Shown one piece after another: positions 32,056-39,416 of a DNA stretch of 39,416 bases (positions are counted from its first letter, which is position 1; each line of letters opens with the position of its first letter). The notes beneath the pieces were generated by a model. It made no database searches. It was not told the DNA's origin and saw only the letters and a list, made by a program, of their open reading frames with translations. The position numbers and the translations under genes were made by a program. The DNA lies in NCBI GenBank assembly GCA_903813345.2, contig CAIIXF020000055.1:1-39416 (forward strand), read 5' to 3'. Source of the stretch: Owenia fusiformis (taxonomy: Eukaryota; Annelida; Polychaeta; Sabellida; Oweniidae).

Positions 32056-33049
32056 CAGGGCGTATCAAAAAAAACGCAACAAGTTGTTATCTCGTAAAAT
32101 CACAAAACTAGTAATGACTACATCAATTTCATTTAATGTACCATAAAGCCATGTCTCTCCTCTTTGCAATGATATGTCATTCATTCACATGTGGTAATGA
32201 TTGGGTGAGAAATCCTTCCATTTGCACAGTGGGTCAAAATCTGCTCTGCGCCAAGTTTTAGATATTGAAAAAATCAGTGCAAGGGCTAAGTGCCAATGGA
32301 AGTTCCCCTGACTTTAATTGTTGTGACTTTTTCTTTTGGAGCTATCTCAGGAGCATCTGTGCTCATAATTCCTCCACCAGATATTGCAAAACCTCGAGAG
32401 AGATTTGCCCATGGGCTGCTTTTCTTTGCTTTAACCCACACATGATTCAGGGCTGAACCATGCATGACGTGGACAGATGAGCGCATCTTTATGTGCAAGG
32501 AAGTGGTGGCAATTTGGAGGGGTATAGGATGTATTCTTGCAAGAGTATGAGTATGAACACTTTACTGTCTATGCCATACCTGTCACACCTTCTTCCAATA
32601 GCCTCTATGCCCCTTGTACTGACTTTTGCAATGTTTTAAACTTGGGTCCGAGCTGAATTTTGCCCCACTTTGCAAAATTAATGATTATTCGGCCAGAGAT
32701 GACTCCCTGTGAATGAATGATATTCCATTGCAAAGAGGAGCAATTTGACTTTTTGGTACATTGAATTAAAAGGATGCAGTCAGCATTGGTTTATGTTTTC
32801 GTTCAATATTGCATCGGGCTCCGTACACTGACTTTTGCAATGTTTATAACTTGGCCCGAAGCTAATTTTGGCCCACTTTGCAAATGGAATGATTACTCGC
32901 CCAACCATGACCAAATATTAATGAATGATATATCATTGTAAAGAGGAGATACATGGCTTTATGGTGCATTGAATGAAATCAATGCTGTTATCACTGGTTT
33001 TGTGCTTTTCCAAGATAACAATCTGTTGCGTTTTTTTTGATATGCACTG
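32056..33049 (+). mobile_element. Tc1/mariner-like element with long inverted arms, copy B (994 bp)
   Basis: Same element as 9950-10943 and the same length. B preserves the canonical first base C (CAGGGCGTATC) that is T in A, while its right tip carries 'gatatgcactg' where A has 'gatacgcactg'. TA flanks are at 32054-32055 and 33050-33051. Confidence 0.9.
32265..32526 (+). pseudogene. Decayed IS630/Tc1/mariner transposase C-terminus, copy B
   Basis: The 63-codon frame is identical to that at 10159 in copy A, with the same SPD.N.CDFFFW block and the same frameshifts afterwards. The decay therefore predates the large duplication. Confidence 0.75.
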
Positions 33050-33246
33050 TATGTTTGTCATATATAAAAATTGCCCCCAGTAGTGAGGTTAACTCACTTC
33101 AGTACACACTTGAAGGATCATGTGTATTGTAAGACCTGAAGAGAGATCACCAGAAATATCAGGACCATTTCTCTGGAGGAATGTGTTAGGGTCTTCAAGA
33201 ACTTTGCCTGTAGAATCCAGGTGTGCCTGCAAAGGAATGGACAACA

Positions 33247-34168
33247 TTTAGAGCACATCTTCAAAGTGTATCTACAGTTGAGCTTGTTATTTGGAACTTC
33301 TTGTCGAGTTGCTCCATGGTGCCTAGTTTTAATGTACTAAAAAAGTCAGAAATCATTCAGATAAAAATGTTATGAAACATCATCTAAGCGATCTGTGGCA
33401 GTAGGTGAATATCTTTATTTATACTATGAATTACTATGAAATATGTATATACAGAGCATAATTAAATTGTCAATCAATAAACTTTATAATTAATTTATTC
33501 AAATTCTTTAAGTTAAAGTAAGTAAGTAAAATGTATTCGGAGATCATAAAAATTACAAAGTGAGGGTGTTTATCAAATGCTGGATTTGGCCATATATGGT
33601 ATTGAATAAATTGGTGATGAGCTAGATTCAATTTTAAATATATACAAACATAATTGGTTTGTATAATAGAATTTTTACATTTTTTCCTTTTTAAAGTTTG
33701 AAGTCAACATATACGTAGATCCTTCAAGGAACAACAATATCATGTTGAATTGTACTTTAAGCAATATAATATTTGAGTTGTGCTGTGACCTTGAACTTAT
33801 GTACCTGATTAACTTTCATCAGAATACAGTTCATAGAGATGCCAAATAAATGTTTATCTAGAGAAATGTGATAAGATATATTGCAGGTTTTTGTGAATAC
33901 TTAGGTATACATGAGGTATTTTAATGAAATTGAATCTATTGGCCAATTGATAAATACTGTATAGCAATAATATCAGTCTTTTTTCTTCATCCTTGCATTT
34001 CCTCACCAACAATTTAAATGAGTAAAATACATAAACCAGTCATATCTGATATTTCTGCATTGTTTTAGTTATGTGGTAATTTTGTTTTCTTGACATAATT
34101 TCTTAACATAAAATTATTTGAAGACAGTTTCTTGAGTTTTATATATAGCCATCTTGACATTAATGACA
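33247..34168. other. Non-coding (copy of 11141-12062)
   Basis: No gene recognised; scattered substitutions only. Confidence 0.6.
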
Positions 34169-34547
34169 TTAAAGAGAGAATCAGATCTAGCGAGCAGCCA
34201 AACAAAAAATTGTTTCAATTTTAGAATCTTCCTGGCTTATGTCATTCCTTTTCATGTCTATTTTCTAAAAATCCCCAAAGTGCACACTTTATTTCAGGAA
34301 AACTAAAGATTTTTATAATAATGTACCATTTTTCTATAAGAATGGTTACCATTCTTATTATTTGGGAAAATTTAAACATTTTTCACCCATTTTTGCACTT
34401 TAAATCCTCAATAACTTTACCAGTTTATAACATATCGTGAATCTTTTGGGAGATATTGTATTTGAGATTGTAAGGAATAGATTGGTAGATCAATTTTACA
34501 TATTGCTTGTAATTTTGTCACCCCCATAGATCTGATTCTGCCTTTAA
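34169..34547. mobile_element. TTAA-flanked MITE, copy B (379 bp)
   Basis: Identical length and ends to 12063-12441, with the central palindrome retained. It was inherited through the large duplication. Confidence 0.7.
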
Positions 34548-34755
34548 TTGACATTATTATATTACGTTCCTGAAATGAGAATCTGTATATCAAAGAATAT
34601 GAAAGTGATAACTATATATGAAGTGTAGCATCCGTAATAGAGACCAAGTAAATAAATTGTCATGGGAAACATATATACTGGAAAAAAATAAAAGATCTAT
34701 ACTGGTGCATGATACTATGTGAATACATACTGGGGTAAGTGTCATGGGTAAAATA

Positions 34756-35609
34756 TACACTCCCCTCCATAAGTTTGGCAACCTTAGCTCCCCCATTGAA
34801 CTACGTGTTAAAGCCTCTCTACATTTGAATTTTTATTTACTTAACCTGCAATGAAAATACTTATACTATTGATGGAAACGTAATTTGACTTCATATCCAA
34901 TACCTCCAAATTTTCTCTAATTTTTCCTCAATTAAAATAAGTCGAAAATTGATGAATTTTTGAAAATCAACATTCCCATATTAACCAATGGGAAATGGTA
35001 GGTTTGCTGCAAGTCATATGACAGAATATTCATCCATCCGAGTCCTTGCAAAAAATACGAGTTAGCCAGGCAATTAAATTTGCTAACTTTATTTAACAAA
35101 ATAAATGATATGTTTCTTCAGGTTAAACAAAGTTATAGAGCTTTAAAGTCAAAATTGTTTTTCAAAAAACCTCTCCCATTGAAATAACACAGGAGGCAAA
35201 AGATTATTTTCAAAAATGACTTTGAAGCGCTCTAACTTTAGTATTCACCAAATAAACTAAACACTTAGTGTACAAAAAGGTAGACAATTCAATTTTCTAT
35301 ATAAAAATATTTTTTGCTGAATCTTTTACTGAAAAGATATCCTGATTTCTCATTTTACCCCGAACCCTCCATTTCCCATTGGATTACATGGGAATGACGA
35401 TTTTCAAAAATTAAACAAATTTATCATCAATTTTCGATCTACTGTACGAGGAAAAAATTGAGAAAATTTGGAGGTATTGGAAATGAAATCAAGTTACGTT
35501 TCCATTAATATTATAAGTTGTTAAGTAAATAAAAATCCAAACGTAAAGAGGCTTTAACACGTAGTTCAATGGGGGAGCTAAGGTTGCCAATCTTATGGAG
35601 GGGAGTGTA
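34756..35609. mobile_element. Long-TIR element, copy B (854 bp)
   Basis: The counterpart of 12650-13460. It keeps the 54-base inner part of the left arm that A has lost, and instead lacks about 13 bases ('acatcgctggt' region) near 35520. B's left arm is thus closer to the intact form. Confidence 0.8.
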
Positions 35610-35630
35610 TACTGGAATAAATAAAAGAAC

Positions 35631-35847
35631 ATCAAAAATTCAACTTTAGCATCAATTTTCTACCTATTGTAATTGAAAAAAAATTGAGAAAATTTGGAGG
35701 TATTGGAAATGAAGTCAAGTTACGTTTCCATTAAAATTATAAGTTATTACATTGCTGGTTGAGTAAATAAAAATTCAAACGTAAAGAGGCTTGAACACGT
35801 AATTCAATGGGGGAGCTAAGGTTGCCAAACTTATGGAGGGGAGTGTA
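35631..35847 (+). repeat. Duplicated right arm of the long-TIR element, copy B
   Basis: Same tandem arm duplication as 13482-13698, so the duplication predates the 20 kb event. Confidence 0.75.
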
Positions 35848-37439
35848 TACTGGAATAAATAAAAGAACCATACTGGTGAAAGATTCAAATTACAATCTGA
35901 ATACTGGAGTAATGGATGATATAACAAGGCATTAACATGCAAAATGTCACAACCTGCTTTCTGTTACAGACGCCAATCTTGAAATTTTTTTCGATTTTTA
36001 ATAAAATATGTGTCACTACCTTAATATCAATCAGAATAATTTTTACCACTTTGACACATTTTTATGTTTAACATTTACTACATGATCTGGACTGTACATT
36101 GCTTAATAGGTGATGTCACTTACTTATTGATGAATATAAAAAATATTTCTTATTATTTTGGCACATAATGCTCTACCATTGCAAGTTGAGATTTAAAAAA
36201 AAGAATTTGTAGAAAAAGCCTAACTTTTGGATAAATAACAAATAATGCACCCAATGTATAGTACAATGTACAGGGTGTTCCAAAAGTAACAGGACTGGTG
36301 CTGGCATTTTGTCTATTCTGAACTGAGTACTTTGAAGTATTGCAACTAAAATTGTTATCAAGGGGACTCATCTCTGACCTAGCTGATTTTTTGGTGTCCT
36401 GAATGTTCTGTTTCTGTTTGATTTTTTGTATTAATGGATATCCGCATCGCTTGCTTAGAGGTAGCACATTTTCATTTAATGTATCAAATTTTGTATAAAA
36501 TGACAAAGAAACCTTTCAACTTTCAAAATGCAAATATAATTTGTATTGATATGTCATTTCGATCACCAATATTGAATGAATGCTGTTAACGCTGTGTAAC
36601 AGCTGCAATTTCACATTATTTCCTTTGGAGAGAGTAGTATTGCTTGATGTGTCATTGTTGAATGAAGTGCACACCTGTTTTAAAAATTTCCTTATTAGGG
36701 ATTCTGTACACAAGTATAAATATAATTGAGAACCCAACATGCCTTAGTTTTTGAAATATCATGAATTCAAATTCAAAAAGACCCTTAATATCGGCACCTT
36801 GCGCACATAATAATTTATGCACTGCTTGTTTTGGTATAGCACAGTCTGCATAGGGTGATATTATCAATGGAAATTGGTCTCAATTGATCCTAAATTTGCA
36901 GCTCATTAAGGGGACTCATCTCTAACCTAACTGATTTTTGGGTGTCCTGAATGTTCTGTTTGATTTATATGCTTTCATTATATATAAAGTAAATTAGATC
37001 TTCACTGTGAAAATATTTCAGTACATCGTCTTAAAGATTAGAGGAGTATGACGTTCCGGAAAAAAACGCCTCAATTTACCCGCTTTGCTTGAACAGGCTT
37101 GCTTTAAAAGCGACACATTCTTAATTTAGCGATGCAAGCTAAGGAAAATCGTCATACGGTCAACAAGATTGTTTTTAATTTACGGCATTTGATAAGCTGA
37201 AGTGTTTTGGTGCCAATTATTTTTCATGAGTACTAATAAAGCATAGCAATAACAGGATAGATATAGGATTTTGACTCCTTACCCAAGTTCGGCAGTACAA
37301 TTGACCCCATATCAAATTTTAATTGACTTTCAATTTTCATAAACTTTGACATTTTTGAGGAAAATATAGAAAATTGACATATCGTTTTTATTGTTTTAAA
37401 CAAGTTAGATCATGTACCCCTGAAAAAATTTGAAAATAT

Positions 37440-37577
37440 AAAAAGGTTCCACCGTCAATTTTTTCTGTAAGTTATTTATAACCAGAGTTTTGCTTTTTTC
37501 TGACATTTTTAGAATTTCATTAAATATATTTATTTCAATAAACTTTGATATTCTTTGAGATAGGTGGAACCTTTTTT
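37440..37577. mobile_element. Small inverted-repeat element, copy B
   Basis: Same as 15508-15645, with intact 14-bp inverted ends. Confidence 0.45.
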
Positions 37578-38331
37578 ATTTTTAAGTGTTATTAAGGAGT
37601 TCACTTACTACACAATCTTGCTGCCCATTCCATATAATGATTTTCTTATACATCTAATCAGAGACATATAAAACTAGAACTATAATGCGGAAAACAAAAT
37701 ATTTTTTTCTCATGCTAATGGCATTTAGCAGAAAAAGCAAGTTACATGATAGGGTTGTCATATGACTCATAATGTCTGTAAAACATTTGCAAACATATGT
37801 AGATTCTGCTGGAATATAATGAATGAAATTGAAACAACTTAGGAAAACAAATAAAAGCAATGTTCCAAATTATGCAATGGGATTTGAAAAATCAGTGACG
37901 TATATTTCGTTTGTTTGTTTAATTGTTGATGGGGCAATGTGTCACTGATGTCACAGATAATTGTACCATAATCCGAGAATTTGTTAACAAGAGCGTTATA
38001 TCACGTCATGATAAAACAATGCTGAGGGGCTCATAGTTGCTATGAGTTACTATGTCGTAAAACGTCATTGACATTTAATATAGAACACTCGTAAAATGTG
38101 AAGTTAACAAACAAGCTTTTCCTAGAGATGTTTATTCTCAGTATTTCTTCACTTGGCAAATATATCACCATTGTCGTAAGGATTAGAGATGAGTCCCCTC
38201 AATACATAGTATGGACATTAATGCAATCATGGGCTTCCAATTCTCATGATTCAATCCACCTATCAAAATTCAGATTAAGAATTAAGCCTTATTGAACCAG
38301 TCTTGAAGTTTCAAAAAGTCAATGAACACAG

Positions 38332-39252
38332 GGGTTTGTGTAAAAACCGGTTCACTGGGTAACTGGGTACCCAGTCGACCGGGTACCTAACGTTCCTAGC
38401 AGGGTTACCAACTTTCAAAGTTCCACATTTCCCCCGATATATAGTAGCGAATTGACTTGACAGACTTAGCCTACCGAGTGTACTGCTGTTCGATATTTTT
38501 ACCCTATACGAGACAGAGCACTTTTTAAAATAATCGATCCATCAAACAATGACATCCATGTCACGTTGCTCATAAGTAGCATATAAGTTCCTAGAAGACG
38601 TTGCACATTTTTGTTCTTTACACATCAAGGCAACGTAAACATGAGACATCTATTGATGGTATAAAAAGAATGTTGTTGTAACGTGTCCGTAAAGTTCGTA
38701 AGTGTGGAAAACATAACAAACAGGAACGTTTGATTTTTTACTACATTGGTCCATATGTGACGTAACTCAAACGTTAAAACATGACAAAAACTTGGTGTTC
38801 TCACTAAGTCGGTTCATTTCCAACGTGTTGTTAACGTTAAAATTTAACGTTGTTGAAACGTTTTTTTTCGATTTGAAATAAACTCAAAATGTGACGTCAA
38901 TAATGACGTTCATGGACCGTATTGATCTGACGTTATTTAAATATTCAGTAAAACGTCGATGGATGGTTGAATTTCAACATTGTGGAAATGGCTTCAAATT
39001 ATTTGTGAGTTAAGGAAACGTTACAAAGATGTTAATATGTTCTCACTCAACAGGTTCATTACCGACGTTATTTTAACGTTAAAAGTTAACGTTGTCAAAA
39101 CGTTCTTACGATGTGAAATAACCTCAAAACGTGACGTCGAAAATAACGTACATGTATCGTCCAGATCCAAAGTTATAAATAAAAAAAATCCTAACCCTGC
39201 TAGGAATGTTAAGTACCCGGTTACCCAGTTACCCGGTTTTTTACACAAACCC
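38332..39252. mobile_element. MULE-like TIR element, copy B (921 bp)
   Basis: Same ends and the same 10-bp flanks ATGAACACAG (38322-38331 and 39253-39262) as in A, but without the nested MITE. It is therefore 196 bp shorter, exactly the MITE plus its 5-bp duplication. It carries a perfect palindromic CRE-like TGACGTCA at 38892-38899, where A has a substituted version. Confidence 0.85.
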
Positions 39253-39416
39253 ATGAACACAGTCCTGAAATTCCACTTTGATTTGAGCCCAAGACCAAAT
39301 CAGTTTTACTATTCCAAGTCCTTGGCTATTCTAATCTTCCTCATCTTTAGTTAGAATAAATTGAAAGCCCAAATCAAACTGGGGTCTAGGCCTATAGGCC
39401 GAGTCTATTGAGTCGA

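Larger units (their letters stand above)
20203..39416 (+). repeat. Copy B of the ~20 kb tandem duplication
   Basis: This is the second, direct-orientation copy. The offset to A starts at about 20202 and drifts to 21739 by the end through indels. B-specific material includes a 3.2 kb AGGTCA-rich insertion (22885-26094) and small insertions near 22307, 29419 and 30948. B-specific losses include about 1.1 kb of minisatellite plus RT remnant, joined at 29157, and a 45-bp loss near 27459 flanked in A by 'gtgct' repeats. The copy ends with the window at the base matching A 17677, so it probably continues further. Confidence 0.95.

Overview
The window looks like intergenic or intronic DNA from an animal nuclear genome. 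It is AT-rich, has no dense open reading frames, and is full of short inverted-repeat transposons, minisatellites and decayed transposase or reverse-transcriptase fragments. The frequent 'acatgta' words, the CAGGCCCGTAGCC-type MITE and the AGGTCA-rich tandem element are the kind of repeats I associate with marine invertebrates such as echinoderms, hemichordates, molluscs or cnidarians. That placement is an inference with low confidence. I found no tRNA, rRNA, CRISPR array, bacterial operon or complete host gene.

The dominant structure is a tandem duplication of about 20 kb. Copy A (1-17677) and copy B (20203-39416) are colinear and nearly identical in sequence. They differ mainly by insertions and deletions. 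A single-copy stretch (17678-20202) lies between them, and the window ends exactly where its counterpart would begin after copy B. The arrangement is therefore a head-to-tail repeat of about 20-22 kb, or two haplotypes wrongly joined in an assembly.

Layout of each unit (A / B): a Tc1/mariner-type MITE (1064-1585 / 21266-21785); a 3.2 kb AGGTCA-rich, Helitron-like tandem element present only in B (22885-26094); a 72-84 bp minisatellite (4209-6470 / 27612-29157); a non-LTR retrotransposon RT remnant present only in A (6540-6920); a second, related minisatellite of about 41-45 bp period (7435-8131 / 29530-30213); a Tc1/mariner-like element with a decayed transposase (9950-10943 / 32056-33049); a TTAA-flanked MITE (12063-12441 / 34169-34547); a long-TIR element with a duplicated arm (12650-13698 / 34756-35847); a solitary mariner-like end; a small inverted-repeat element; and a MULE-like element with 10-bp target duplications (16397-17513 / 38332-39252). 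In A only, the last one carries a nested 191-bp MITE, and B keeps the empty site.

The spacer is different in character. It holds a candidate 43-nt minus-strand mini-exon, a perfect 22-bp-stem hairpin, a 107-codon ORF of unknown function, a (GGAC)n microsatellite and a cluster of a GC-rich TGGGGTATCTGGCGCGTG-like motif in both orientations. These are the parts most likely to hide something not explained by ordinary repeats. Nothing here can be shown to work together as a pathway. The value of the window is as a record of recent duplication followed by separate transposon insertion and deletion in two sister copies.
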